IMG/VR virus record: IMGVR_UViG_3300047319_000419
Span: 1-28,926 of that record
From: a virus
Strand: one strand, 5' to 3'
Length of the DNA stretch: 28,926 nt
The notes under the pieces are model-generated. The model was given only the letters and a program-made list of their open reading frames with translations, was not told the origin of the DNA and did no database searches. Positions 6,761 to 13,922 of this stretch are shown one piece after another. Each line of letters begins with the position of its first letter. Positions within the stretch are counted from its first letter, which is position 1. The translations under genes and the position numbers were made by a program.

Positions 6761-6939
6761 CCGCCAAGACCAGCCCCCAGCACCGTGCAGAACCGTCCGC
6801 CGAAACCCTCGAATTCTGGCAGCGCGAAGAAAACCTCCACCGCATCCACGGTGTGAAGCCCGAAATCCTCCCCGGCTTCGGCAAGCACCGCGCCCCGTCC
6901 ATCATGGCCGCACCCGAGGCCGAAGCTGAGGCCGCGTGA
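6757..6939 (+). CDS. Small hypothetical protein, 60 residues
   Basis: ATG overlaps the previous stop, with AGGAG 6 bases upstream. The polar N-terminus is followed by a helical W-Q-R-E-E-N-L-H-R-I-H-G stretch, a Pro/Gly-containing segment and an Ala/Glu-rich tail. Part of the tightly packed early operon; no function recognised. Confidence 0.55.
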   Translation: MTAKTSPQHRAEPSAETLEFWQREENLHRIHGVKPEILPGFGKHRAPSIMAAPEAEAEAA

Positions 6940-7304
6940 TGGGCCGCGTAACCGAACCCGAGGCGCGGCAGATCATCCGGGAGTTGTGCGCCCAGTTCAT
7001 CGAAGACGAACCCGCCCGCTCCGAGAGCGTCATGGCTGAGTTGGACCGGCTCGAACAGCTCGAAGACGACATCACCGCCGCAATCGGTGCGGACATCCGT
7101 CACGGGTCACTCGTGGACGTGCTGACAACGCTCGACGGGTTCCAGTCCGTTGAGTGCGGCACCCACCCCGACCTCATCCAAAACCAGGCGCTCACGGTCA
7201 ACACGGCCCCCGACATCCTGGACCGCCTCGAATCACAGCTCCGGGAGGATCTTTACTTCGTCCTCCAAACAGCCGGCTTCACAGCACGGAGGTACGCGGC
7301 ATGA
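6939..7304 (+). CDS. Hypothetical helical protein, 121 residues
   Basis: The ATG at 6939 overlaps the preceding stop as TGATG; a GTG three bases upstream would add one residue. The product is strongly acidic and helical (E-A-R-Q-I-I-R-E-L-C-A-Q-F-I, then E-L-D-R-L-E-Q-L-E-D-D), with a second helical block at the C-terminus (L-D-R-L-E-S-Q-L-R-E-D-L). It may be a small coiled-coil protein. No family recognised. Confidence 0.6.
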   Translation: MGRVTEPEARQIIRELCAQFIEDEPARSESVMAELDRLEQLEDDITAAIGADIRHGSLVDVLTTLDGFQSVECGTHPDLIQNQALTVNTAPDILDRLESQLREDLYFVLQTAGFTARRYAA

Positions 7305-7489
7305 GCATTCGGTTCGTGATCCGCAAGAACGGATCCGAGGACTTCCCGTGGGCATTTCGTGACGCTATCTGCGCCAAGGCCGAACATCACGACTTCCGCT
7401 GGTGGGGTTGGGGACGCGAGTGCGGTGGCTCCTGCAACGCATTCGCCACCCACGCGGATGCCATCGAAGAACTGAGGTACGCGGCATGA
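7301..7489 (+). CDS. Small hypothetical protein, Trp/His/Cys-rich
   Basis: A 62-residue protein with an ATGA overlap on the previous gene. It starts with a beta strand (S-I-R-F-V-I-R-K-N-G) and has a central W-W-G-W-G-R-E-C-G-G-S-C segment rich in aromatic and Cys residues, next to H-H-D-F. The end (A-I-E-E-L-R-Y-A-A) resembles the end of the preceding gene (A-R-R-Y-A-A), and both share the sequence GGTACGCGGCATGA at the junction. Confidence 0.55.
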   Translation: MSIRFVIRKNGSEDFPWAFRDAICAKAEHHDFRWWGWGRECGGSCNAFATHADAIEELRYAA

Positions 7490-7599
7490 ACGCCCTGATC
7501 CTCATCCTCCTGCTAATCCCCGCGGGCCTCATGATCCGCCCCGCCATCCGCCACGACAACAACCTACCCATCAGCATCACAGGAAAGGCACGCAAATGA
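7486..7599 (+). CDS. Single-span small membrane protein
   Basis: A 37-residue peptide whose residues 3-20 (A-L-I-L-I-L-L-L-I-P-A-G-L-M-I) form one transmembrane helix, followed by a basic tail. Its ATG overlaps the previous stop and its stop overlaps the next ATG. Such micro-proteins are common in phage early operons; the role is unknown. Confidence 0.55.
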   Translation: MNALILILLLIPAGLMIRPAIRHDNNLPISITGKARK

Positions 7600-7751
7600 G
7601 CACCGAAACCAAAGAGCGCACGCCACTGGCAATCCGCCTCTACAACGCATCACTCGCAAGCCGGGAACTTCCCACCGTGGAGGACTGGGCATCGATTCAC
7701 CCGGACATCCGCAAAGAGTTCGAGGCAATCGCCAAAGCGGCACGCAAGTGA
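7596..7751 (+). CDS. Small hypothetical protein, 51 residues
   Basis: ATG overlaps the preceding stop (ATGA) with AGGAAAGG upstream. The helical peptide contains L-A-I-R-L-Y-N-A-S-L-A-S-R-E-L-P and ends with a basic helix (E-F-E-A-I-A-K-A-A-R-K). The stop overlaps the GTG of the next gene. Confidence 0.55.
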   Translation: MSTETKERTPLAIRLYNASLASRELPTVEDWASIHPDIRKEFEAIAKAARK

Positions 7752-8086
7752 CTATCAGCCGAGCGGACTACATCGCCCAAACCGTTGCAGCCGCACCACC
7801 ACTCTCCAACGAAGTCATCGACTACATAGCCGTTCTGCTTAGCCCGCAATCCGGGGCCGAGCCGGGGCCAAGGATCATCTCGCAGGCAGAGGCAGAACGC
7901 CAGCGCATAGAGACCGAGCGCGTAACCGGACTCGAAGCGGCGAAGAGACTCTCAGCAAGCCTCATGGCATGTGACATTTGCGACCTCCCACCCGAAGCCC
8001 ACGACGCACAACAGCGATACGGGGCATTCCACGAGTGGCAACCAGGCAGGGCAGAGAAAGTCATGAAACGAAAGGCAAAACGATGA
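7748..8086 (+). CDS. Hypothetical protein with CxxC, 112 residues
   Basis: GTG start overlaps the previous stop as GTGA. A helical N-terminal half is followed by a charged segment (A-E-A-E-R-Q-R-I-E-T-E-R). A C-terminal A-C-D-I-C-D-L-P-P-E-A-H with downstream H-E-W could bind zinc (Cys-Cys-His-His). The last residues are very basic (K-R-K-A-K-R). Similar C-x-x-C...H modules are frequent in small actinophage proteins. Function unknown. Confidence 0.58.
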   Translation: MTISRADYIAQTVAAAPPLSNEVIDYIAVLLSPQSGAEPGPRIISQAEAERQRIETERVTGLEAAKRLSASLMACDICDLPPEAHDAQQRYGAFHEWQPGRAEKVMKRKAKR

Positions 8087-8229
8087 TCGAACGTACCGGC
8101 AACCTCGAAGTGCACCGCCCCGAACGCCGCGACTGGGAAACCGAGGGATGGCGGGACATCGAAAAGCAAACCAGGGCCACCATCAACCGGCTCCTCACCG
8201 ACCAAAACAACCCGGACGGTGACCAGTGA
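8083..8229 (+). CDS. Small hypothetical protein, 48 residues
   Basis: ATGA overlap with the previous gene. Highly charged, with W-E-T-E-G-W-R-D-I-E-K-Q-T and a helical R-A-T-I-N-R-L-L-T segment. Nothing in it points to a function; it is kept because it fits the overlapping gene chain and shows coding-like third positions. Confidence 0.5.
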   Translation: MIERTGNLEVHRPERRDWETEGWRDIEKQTRATINRLLTDQNNPDGDQ

Positions 8230-8354
8230 ACGACTGGACGGATGAAGACGAACCCCGCCGCCACCCACTCAGCAAAAGCATGTGCCCCTGCGAAGACTGC
8301 ACCGCCGACGACGGCGCACAAACCACCGACCTAGACCCAGAGGAGTTCAACTAA
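8226..8354 (+). CDS. Small acidic Cys-rich protein, 42 residues
   Basis: GTG start overlaps the previous stop; the TAA overlaps the ATG of the RecE-like gene. It contains C-P-C-E-D-C, a possible metal site, inside a strongly acidic peptide. It may be a small accessory or inhibitor of neighbouring DNA enzymes, but this is only position-based. Confidence 0.5.
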   Translation: MNDWTDEDEPRRHPLSKSMCPCEDCTADDGAQTTDLDPEEFN

Positions 8355-9208
8355 TGAGCATCACGATCACGAAGCCGGGCATTTACTCCGGCATCCCGAA
8401 CGACGTTTACCACAGTGACCCGACCCCGGACGGGAGCCTCAGCAGCACCGGGGCGCGGAAGATCCTGGACAAGACGCCGGCGCATTTCCGCTACGACCAG
8501 ACCCACCCGCACCACTCGGACGCGTTCGACCTTGGGACCGCCGCACACTCCGTGATCCTCGAAGGGGACCACGCCGGGATTGTGGTTGTGGACGCCCCGA
8601 ACTGGATGTCGAAAGCCGCGAAAGAGCAGTGCGACGAAGCCCACGCCAAAGGGTTGACCCCGCTGCTGACGAAGGACTACGCCCAGGTGTTGGCGATGGC
8701 CGAGCAAATCAAAACGCACAAGGAAGCCATGTACTTGTTGCGGGACGGGATGCCGGAGCAGTCGGCGTTCTGGCAGCACGAGACGGGTGTGTGGTTGCGG
8801 GCCCGGTTCGACTGGCTCCCGAACCACCGCGGCCCGGGACTCCTCCTCACGGACTACAAGACGTCAGTCAGTGCTGACCGGTTCAAGTTCGCCAAGTCCG
8901 CCGCCGACTACGGCTACCACCAGCAGGCCGCGTTCTACATCGACGCCGCCAAAGCGTTGGGGCTCTCCAAGGATCCCGGCATGGCCTTCGTGGTCCAGGA
9001 GAAGACGGCCCCCTATCTGGTGAACGTCATCGAACTCGACGAGGAAGCCATCGCCACCGGACGCGCCCTCAACGAACGGGCGATCCGCCTCTACCAGCAA
9101 TGCAAACTCACCGACACGTGGCCCGGATACCGGATGGGCGACCCCGTCCCACTCCCCAAATGGGCCATCTACGACGCCGACAACAAACTAGGAGCGCAGG
9201 CAGCATGA
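8354..9208 (+). CDS. RecE-like PD-(D/E)XK exonuclease
   Basis: A 284-residue nuclease that would resect double-strand ends 5' to 3' and hand single strands to RecT. Motifs in order: L-G-T-A-A-H (60-65), P-E-Q-S-A-F (E135), R-F-D (151-153), L-L-T-D-Y-K-T (D167, K169) and Y-G-Y-H-Q-Q-A-A-F-Y (186-195), which together match the exonuclease VIII C-terminal domain and Cas4/RecB-like nucleases. It is the compact phage form, without the long N-terminal region of E. coli RecE. The ATG overlaps the previous stop, and recT follows with a 4-base overlap. Confidence 0.85.
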   Translation: MSITITKPGIYSGIPNDVYHSDPTPDGSLSSTGARKILDKTPAHFRYDQTHPHHSDAFDLGTAAHSVILEGDHAGIVVVDAPNWMSKAAKEQCDEAHAKGLTPLLTKDYAQVLAMAEQIKTHKEAMYLLRDGMPEQSAFWQHETGVWLRARFDWLPNHRGPGLLLTDYKTSVSADRFKFAKSAADYGYHQQAAFYIDAAKALGLSKDPGMAFVVQEKTAPYLVNVIELDEEAIATGRALNERAIRLYQQCKLTDTWPGYRMGDPVPLPKWAIYDADNKLGAQAA

Positions 9209-10074
9209 GCACAGTAGCAACCCGCACGCAGGGCACCGCCCTCACATTGCAGGACGGACAGACCGAGTTCACCTCGGGACAGGTCGCCACCCTTCGCCAG
9301 CTCGGCGTGGAGAACGCAACCCGCGAAGACCTCGCCGTGTTCTTCCACCAGGCAGTCCGCACCGGCCTTGACCCGTTCGCCCGTCAGATTTACATGATCG
9401 GGCGCTGGACCAAGCAGGGCACGAAGCAGACAATCCAGACCGGCATCGACGGATACCGGCTCATTGCACGCCGCGCCGCCGACAAGGCCGGGGAATCCCT
9501 CGGCTACGAAGACACCCTCTGGTGCGGCGAAGACGGGGCATGGCGGGACGTGTGGATCTCCAAGACCGCACCCGCCGCCGCGAAGGTCACCGTCCTCCGC
9601 AACGGCGAGCGGTTCTCGGCTGTCGCACTGTTCAGTGAGTACGCGGGCACCACGAAGGACGGCTCCTACACGCAGATGTGGGCCACCAAGGGCGCCATCA
9701 TGATCGCCAAATGCGCCGAAGCCCTCGCACTCCGCAAGGCCTACCCGCAGGACCTCTCAGGCATCTACACGGCTGAGGAAATGGCGCAGGCTGACAACGA
9801 CACCCGGGCGTCAGCGGCAGCACCAGCACTAAAGGGGAAGCCCGCGTCACGGGTTCAGCAGGCCATGAACGCCGAACCCGAACCCGAGCCCGCCCCGATG
9901 GAGGACCTGGGGGAACGCGTCGAACGCGACTGGCTCGAAGAAGCCGGGGAACTCACCGACGTCGACGCGCTCCGGGCACTCTGGCTCGACGCCCAAGCAG
10001 CCGGCGCCGAACAAGGGGTCCTCGACAGCATCCGACTCCTCGCCACACCAGCCGATGAACCCGCCCTGCCATAA
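9205..10074 (+). CDS. recT: RecT-family single-strand annealing protein
   Basis: A 289-residue recombinase that anneals complementary single strands. The core (F-F-H-Q-A-V-R-T-G-L-D-P-F-A-R-Q-I-Y at 46-63, then G-I-D-G-Y-R-L-I-A-R-R) is the RecT/Bet signature. Residues 157-190 (Q-M-W-A-T-K-G-A, E-A-L-A-L-R-K-A-Y-P) complete the domain. The C-terminal 90 residues are acidic and Pro/Glu-rich. It follows the RecE-like nuclease with a 4-base overlap and precedes SSB, forming a complete recombination unit. Confidence 0.9.
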   Translation: MSTVATRTQGTALTLQDGQTEFTSGQVATLRQLGVENATREDLAVFFHQAVRTGLDPFARQIYMIGRWTKQGTKQTIQTGIDGYRLIARRAADKAGESLGYEDTLWCGEDGAWRDVWISKTAPAAAKVTVLRNGERFSAVALFSEYAGTTKDGSYTQMWATKGAIMIAKCAEALALRKAYPQDLSGIYTAEEMAQADNDTRASAAAPALKGKPASRVQQAMNAEPEPEPAPMEDLGERVERDWLEEAGELTDVDALRALWLDAQAAGAEQGVLDSIRLLATPADEPALP

Positions 10075-10249
10075 GGACGGGCACACCTACGACGAGGCCA
10101 GGAACATCATCAAAAAGATGACGTTCACCGCCCGCCGCAAAGGCCGAACAGCCCGGAGTCAGGCGATCTACCGGTGCCCATTCTGCAAGGCGTGGCACCT
10201 CACAACCCACAGCTACACCATCCGAAACCCCAAGAAAGAAGCAGCGTAA
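10055..10249 (+). CDS. Small zinc-finger-like protein, 64 residues
   Basis: It overlaps the end of recT by 20 bases in another frame. The product is basic, with a Y-R-C-P-F-C-K-A-W-H-L knuckle and additional C/H residues near the N-terminus (P-C-H-K-D-G-H). Proteins with C-P-x-C-x-x-W-H are common beside recombination genes in actinophages. The start could alternatively be the ATG at 10119. The stop overlaps the ATG of SSB. Confidence 0.6.
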   Translation: MNPPCHKDGHTYDEARNIIKKMTFTARRKGRTARSQAIYRCPFCKAWHLTTHSYTIRNPKKEAA

Positions 10250-10662
10250 TGGCTAACGTCACGTTCACCGGAAACATCGGCAAGTACCACGGACTCAAAT
10301 TCAGCAATGAGGGGAAGGCCCGCGCATCGTTCAGCGCTGGCGAAACCGATCGGATCAAGACGCAGCAGGGGCAGTGGGAAGACGGGGCAACGACCTGGTT
10401 CAACGTGACCCTGTTCGGTGCTGCCGCTGAAGCGTTCGACGCGGCTATCCCGGACGGCAAGGGCAAGGTGTTGGTCACGGGCCGTATGAAGACGCGCAAG
10501 TACGAGCACAACGGCGAGCAGCGCGAATCCCTCGACGTCGTTGCCGATGCCGTCGCACTCGTCCCGCGCTCCCAGCAGTCAAGCCGGCAGCCGTCCGGGT
10601 TCGGGCAGTCCACCGCACAAGACGACCCGTGGGCGTCCCAGTCCAACGACGTCCCCTTCTAG
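10249..10662 (+). CDS. ssb: Single-stranded DNA-binding protein
   Basis: A 137-residue OB-fold protein. Features include the opening strand V-T-F-T-G-N-I-G, the W-F-N-V-T-L-F-G core strand (residues about 46-53), and V-L-V-T-G-R-M-K-T-R-K-Y typical of bacterial SSBs. A Gln/Ser-rich linker follows, ending in the acidic D-V-P-F tip, the protein-interaction peptide of SSBs. The ATG at 10249 overlaps the previous stop. It would coat single strands for replication and RecT annealing. Confidence 0.92.
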   Translation: MANVTFTGNIGKYHGLKFSNEGKARASFSAGETDRIKTQQGQWEDGATTWFNVTLFGAAAEAFDAAIPDGKGKVLVTGRMKTRKYEHNGEQRESLDVVADAVALVPRSQQSSRQPSGFGQSTAQDDPWASQSNDVPF

Positions 10663-10674
10663 CCACTTCCACCC

Positions 10675-10701
10675 GGTGCCCCGTCGCAATGGCGGGGCAC
10701 C
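10675..10701 (+). repeat. GC-rich hairpin upstream of a ribosome site
   Basis: GGTGCCCCG (10675-10683) pairs with CGGGGCACC (10693-10701) around a 9-base loop. There is no T-run, and GAAAGG for the next gene begins a few bases later. It more likely modulates mRNA stability or translation between SSB and the next gene than terminates transcription. Confidence 0.5.
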
Positions 10702-10716
10702 ACCGAAAGGAACACC

Positions 10717-11001
10717 ATGAGCGTCACAAGGATCAGGCCCCGCACCCAACCCACCACCGAACTCCAAGTCCTCAAAAACCGGTACGACGAAGCCCGCGAC
10801 ATCAAAGACGCCTGGCACCACCGGCTCAAACAAGCCCAAACCGCCCACAGCACAGCCATCCTCACCGGCCAAGACCACGAAGCCACGCGCCGCAACATCA
10901 CCGCCGTCGAAATCAACTTCACCGACGCCGCCGCGCAACACAAAACAGCCCTCGCCGCATGGATGGACGCCACCCTGCACCTCGAAAGGAACGCGGCATG
11001 A
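10717..11001 (+). CDS. Hypothetical coiled-coil protein, 94 residues
   Basis: Preceded by GAAAGG and the hairpin in the 54-base gap after SSB. After a basic, proline-containing N-terminus, residues about 17-90 are almost entirely helical (L-Q-V-L-K-N-R-Y-D-E-A-R-D-I-K-D, W-H-H-R-L-K-Q-A-Q-T-A), suggesting a helical hairpin. The 3' end overlaps the next gene by 4 bases. No family recognised. Confidence 0.6.
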   Translation: MSVTRIRPRTQPTTELQVLKNRYDEARDIKDAWHHRLKQAQTAHSTAILTGQDHEATRRNITAVEINFTDAAAQHKTALAAWMDATLHLERNAA

Positions 11002-11321
11002 AAAACCCCACCGTCCACCGTGACACCTGCGGGACACCCGCCGGTTACCGCGCACACACCCACCGCGGCGAAGAACGCTGCGAACCATGCAAGAAGGCAT
11101 GGACAAAGAACTGCGAACAATACCGGCGCGCAACCCGCCCAAGCACGCAGATCATCATCGAAGAAATAGAATGGCTCCTCAAAGCCCACCAAGGGCAGCA
11201 GTACATCCTCAAAGCCATCGGCTACACCGGACGCGAACTAACCCTCAGGGGCCGCCTGGAGAAGCACGGACGCGCCGACCTCGCACGCCGCCTACTGAAC
11301 ATGGAAGACCAGGCAGCATGA
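10998..11321 (+). CDS. Zinc-knuckle protein, 107 residues
   Basis: The ATG at 10998 overlaps the previous stop, so the longer upstream open frame is not used. The N-terminus C-G-T-P-A-G-Y-R-A-H-T-H-R-G-E-E-R-C-E-P-C-K matches a widespread actinophage pattern (C/H-G-T-x-x-G-Y-x-x-H...C-x-x-C) and probably binds one zinc. The remainder is helical and contains I-I-I-E-E-I-E-W-L-L-K. Located just before the replication gene; possibly DNA-binding. Confidence 0.68.
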   Translation: MKNPTVHRDTCGTPAGYRAHTHRGEERCEPCKKAWTKNCEQYRRATRPSTQIIIEEIEWLLKAHQGQQYILKAIGYTGRELTLRGRLEKHGRADLARRLLNMEDQAA

Positions 11322-11668
11322 GCCTCCCGTGGGTCCGGTTGGACACCGCAATGCCCCGAAACCACAAAATTCTGGCACTTCTAGAGGCCCGTGGCGGCAA
11401 AGAATCAGCGTTCGTTTACGTCTGCTCACTGTCCTACTGCGGCGAACAAGGCCTCGAAGGATTCTTCCCCAAAGCAGCCCTCCCCTTCATCCACGCCAAA
11501 CCAGTAGACGCCCAACGCCTCGTAGACGTAGGCCTCTGGATTGAACAGCCAGGCGGGTGGATGGTCAACGGCTGGACCGACTACCAACCCACCGACGAAC
11601 AGAACCGGAAGCGATCCGAAAAGGCAAAGAAGGCAGCAGCGGCCCGATGGGAAAAGGCCAAAGTCTGA
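11318..11668 (+). CDS. Replication-initiator-like winged-helix protein, possibly truncated
   Basis: A 116-residue protein beginning S-L-P-W-V-R-L-D, with a helical/winged core (H-K-I-L-A-L-L-E-A-R-G, F-V-Y-V-C-S-L-S) and W-M-V-N-G-W-T-D-Y-Q-P-T. It then has a basic R-K-R-S-E-K-A-K-K-A-A-A-A-R-W helix. This matches the N-terminal region of phage replication proteins of the DnaD/replisome-organiser type, in which the R/K/A helix is normally followed by a low-complexity linker and a second domain. Here the frame stops right after A-R-W-E-K-A-K-V, while the +1 frame continues with linker-like sequence. It may therefore be frame-disrupted. Confidence 0.65.
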   Translation: MSLPWVRLDTAMPRNHKILALLEARGGKESAFVYVCSLSYCGEQGLEGFFPKAALPFIHAKPVDAQRLVDVGLWIEQPGGWMVNGWTDYQPTDEQNRKRSEKAKKAAAARWEKAKV

Positions 11669-11675
11669 TGCCACA

Positions 11676-11709
11676 AGCAATGCTCCAAGCATTGCTAACC
11701 AAGCAATGC
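11676..11709. repeat. Inverted plus direct repeat of AGCAATGC
   Basis: AGCAATGCT (11676-11684) and AGCATTGCT (11688-11696) are perfect inverted arms with a 3-base spacer, and AGCAATGC returns at 11702-11709. In the +1 frame these read Ser-Asn-Ala / Ser-Ile-Ala, so the repeat may simply reflect linker coding. The 11669-11824 stretch otherwise shows no independent gene. Confidence 0.6.
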
Positions 11710-11824
11710 ACGTACGGACGGACGCACGAACGTCTAACCTCGCCTTTCGCTTCGCTTGGCTTCTAAAGAAGTTGGGGTACTTTCCGCCGCCGACGTCACC
11801 TACTTAACGCGAAGGTCTCACACC

Positions 11825-12175
11825 ATGACAGAAAAATTCGACTATCACGACGCCTACGACCTAACCAGAATGATCCGCAGACGACGCCCCGCATGGAACG
11901 AGAAGGGCGTCCTCAACTCACTACAGCAAGCAGCATCAAGGGGCGCTTCACTCACTCAGGTGATGGCGGCGGCGGAAAAGACCTGGAACAACCAAAAAGC
12001 CACAACCCCAGCCGCGATCCTGTGGCCGGAACATTGGGAAGTGGTCAAGTCCAAGACAGCCGGGAATCTGATGGGTGACCAGCTTTGCATCGAATGCGTC
12101 ACCAAGAAACCCGTCACCGAAATGACCAAACACGCCCACGGCTGGGTCTGCAACACACACGGGGAGGAATCATGA
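11825..12175 (+). CDS. Replication-associated hypothetical protein, 116 residues
   Basis: ATG at 11825 with a weak GAAGG upstream. Helices R-M-I-R-R-R-R-P-A-W and V-L-N-S-L-Q-Q-A-A-S-R-G lead to T-T-P-A-A-I-L-W-P-E-H-W, a pattern like the C-terminal domain of actinophage replication initiators (helices, then T-x-x-P-x-x-L-x-x-x-x-W). A C-terminal C-I-E-C...C-N-T-H could bind zinc. Together with the gene at 11318 it may be a split initiator. The stop overlaps the methyltransferase ATG. Confidence 0.6.
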   Translation: MTEKFDYHDAYDLTRMIRRRRPAWNEKGVLNSLQQAASRGASLTQVMAAAEKTWNNQKATTPAAILWPEHWEVVKSKTAGNLMGDQLCIECVTKKPVTEMTKHAHGWVCNTHGEES

Positions 12176-12999
12176 GGCACGTCCGGTACTTCAGCATGTT
12201 CACCGGCATAGGCGGCTTTGAGCTCGGCATCGAACAAGCAGCCCAAGAACTAGGGCTCACCACCGAATGCGTCGGCTACTCCGAAATCGACACCCACGCC
12301 ATTACCACCTACGAAAGGCACTACCAGCATGACAACTACGGTGACGCCACACTCATCGACCCCGCTGCCCTTCCAGAGTTCGATCTTCTCGTTGGTGGCT
12401 TTCCCTGCCAGGCCTTCAGTATCGCCGGCAAACGCCTCGGATTCGATGAAGCCCGCGGAACACTCTTCTTCGACATCGCCCGCATCCTGGACGCACGACA
12501 GCCCCAACACTTCATCCTCGAAAACGTCAAAGGCCTCGTCAACCACAACGGCGGGCAAACTCTCCGAACCATCCTCCGCGCCCTTGATGGGCTGGGGTAT
12601 GACGTCCAGTGGAAGGTACTCAACAGCAAAGACCACGGCGTACCCCAAAACCGGGAACGCATATACCTTGTCGGAAATCTTGGAGGAACACCCCGACCCG
12701 AAGTATTTTCTGCCAGCGGACCGTGTAACCCGTATACGACAGTCGGCGTCACAGCAGAAGCCACAGTTGCTCGAACACTCACCGCAGGCGGACACAGCGG
12801 CGGGAACCACAGCGGCATGACAATCCTACGCACACCTGACGGTGACCGCCGGCTAACCCCTGTCGAATGGGAACGCCTCCAGGGCTTCCCAGACGGCTGG
12901 ACCATCGGCAGCGACACGCAGCGTTACAAACAATGCGGAAACGCCGTCACCGTCAACGTCGTCCGACACGTAGCAACCCGACTCCTGGACACCAAATGA
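12172..12999 (+). CDS. C5 cytosine DNA methyltransferase
   Basis: A 275-residue enzyme transferring a methyl group from AdoMet to cytosine C5. Conserved motifs: I F-S-M-F-T-G-I-G-G-F (7-16), IV G-G-F-P-C-Q (catalytic C79), VI E-N-V (117-119), VIII Q-N-R-E-R (159-163), IX R-L-T-P-V-E-W-E-R-L-Q-G-F-P (227-240) and X G-N-A-V (256-259). The target-recognition segment between VIII and IX is only about 60 residues, at the short end for the family. The ATG overlaps the previous stop after GGGGAGG. No restriction partner is adjacent, so it is an orphan phage enzyme, probably shielding phage DNA from host restriction or acting on replication. Confidence 0.93.
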   Translation: MRHVRYFSMFTGIGGFELGIEQAAQELGLTTECVGYSEIDTHAITTYERHYQHDNYGDATLIDPAALPEFDLLVGGFPCQAFSIAGKRLGFDEARGTLFFDIARILDARQPQHFILENVKGLVNHNGGQTLRTILRALDGLGYDVQWKVLNSKDHGVPQNRERIYLVGNLGGTPRPEVFSASGPCNPYTTVGVTAEATVARTLTAGGHSGGNHSGMTILRTPDGDRRLTPVEWERLQGFPDGWTIGSDTQRYKQCGNAVTVNVVRHVATRLLDTK

Positions 13000-13400
13000 C
13001 TATTGAGAATGGTTCGCAAGTAGCAAGCGGGTCCCGTTCCCGCGCGCGGAGTAGGCGTTCGGCGAAGGCTGCCGGCTCGTCGTTTGAGCGTGGCACGGCG
13101 GACTTCCTGAAGGTGAATGGGTTCCCGTTCGCTGACCGCCGGGTGAAGTCAGGCGCGAAGGACAAGGGGGACATTGGTGGGGTTCATGTTCATGGCCGGC
13201 CTGTGGTGTTGGAGTGCAAGAACACGGCCCGGATCAATCTGGGTTCGTGGGCTGCTGAGGCTGAGGTGGAGCGGGTGAACGATGGCGCCCTAGTAGGCCT
13301 GATCGTCCACAAGCGCCACGGTAAGGGCCAAGCGGGCGATCAGTGGGTGACGATGACCCTCGCCGATTTTGTGGCCCTCACAACGGGCACGCGGCCCTAA
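12996..13400 (+). CDS. Hjc-like PD-(D/E)XK nuclease (Holliday junction resolvase type)
   Basis: A 134-residue nuclease. After a basic Ser/Arg-rich N-terminus come S-S-F-E-R-G (E31), D-K-G-D-I-G-G (D59) and V-V-L-E-C-K-N (E73, K75), the spacing of archaeal Hjc and phage junction resolvases. A helical C-terminal part follows. It would cut branched intermediates left by RecT annealing before packaging. Third positions use G more than C compared with its neighbours, hinting at a different origin. It overlaps the methyltransferase by 4 bases and ends the early operon. Being a restriction partner of the methyltransferase is possible but less likely. Confidence 0.72.
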   Translation: MTIENGSQVASGSRSRARSRRSAKAAGSSFERGTADFLKVNGFPFADRRVKSGAKDKGDIGGVHVHGRPVVLECKNTARINLGSWAAEAEVERVNDGALVGLIVHKRHGKGQAGDQWVTMTLADFVALTTGTRP

Positions 13401-13417
13401 CTTTTGCCCGAAAATAG

Positions 13418-13459
13418 TTACACACGGTTTCGTACAATTCACGAAACGAAGTGTAGAAT
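13418..13459. promoter_or_regulatory. Inverted pair of 15-base motif copies with overlapping -10
   Basis: Perfect copies lie at 13418-13432 (minus) and 13442-13456 (plus). Their inner arms GTTTCGT (13427-13433) and ACGAAAC (13441-13447) form a perfect dyad with a 7-base spacer. TAGAAT at 13454-13459 overlaps the plus copy exactly as at 3221-3226; the 19 bases CGAAACGAAGTGTAGAATT are identical at both places. It precedes the operon starting at 13507. I infer a regulated promoter; no clear -35 is seen. Confidence 0.62.
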
Positions 13460-13506
13460 TATAGCATCGGCCCGAAGCAGCGGACCCGAACCCGGAGATG
13501 AGCACC

Positions 13507-13644
13507 ATGACAATCATCGATGAACTAATCACCCTCGTGGACAACCTGGACGAGGACGGCCACGACTACAAAGACGTGCGGGCTATCAAGCGGATCGCGC
13601 ACAACCTCGCCAAGATCGCCGAGAACCTGAAGGCATCGGCATGA
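13507..13644 (+). CDS. Small helical protein, 45 residues
   Basis: Start at 13507 is preferred because GGAG lies 9 bases upstream; an in-frame ATG at 13498 has no room for a ribosome site. The product is an acidic then basic helix (L-I-T-L-V-D-N-L-D-E-D-G, A-I-K-R-I-A-H-N-L-A-K-I-A-E-N-L). First gene of the second rightward operon. Function unknown. Confidence 0.6.
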   Translation: MTIIDELITLVDNLDEDGHDYKDVRAIKRIAHNLAKIAENLKASA

Positions 13645-13922
13645 CGCTCGACTTCAACGGGGCCCTCTGGGGGATTCCTGCGGGCGGCTTCCCGGACCCG
13701 GCACTGGACCCGGAAGGGCAGGAGTTGGTCGCCCGGATTCATGCGAGGAAGTTGGAGTCGGATCTGGCCCGGCAGGAAGCGAACCACGCGAGGCTCGTGT
13801 CTGAGGCCGCAGCGTTGGGCACACGACCCGAAGCCCGGTCAGCGTGGGAACTCGTCCACGAAGCAGCCGGCATCAAAGCCCGCACCATCTCACGACTCAC
13901 ACAACTTAGGTGGACAGCATGA
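13641..13922 (+). CDS. Hypothetical protein, 93 residues
   Basis: ATGA overlap with the previous gene. A short beta/Gly-Pro N-terminus (A-L-W-G-I-P-A-G-G-F) is followed by one long helical region rich in Ala, Glu and Arg (E-L-V-A-R-I-H-A-R-K-L-E-S-D-L-A-R-Q), compatible with a coiled coil. Ends L-R-W-T-A, similar to the end of the 32-residue gene at 14125 (M-D-W-T-A). Confidence 0.58.
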   Translation: MTLDFNGALWGIPAGGFPDPALDPEGQELVARIHARKLESDLARQEANHARLVSEAAALGTRPEARSAWELVHEAAGIKARTISRLTQLRWTA

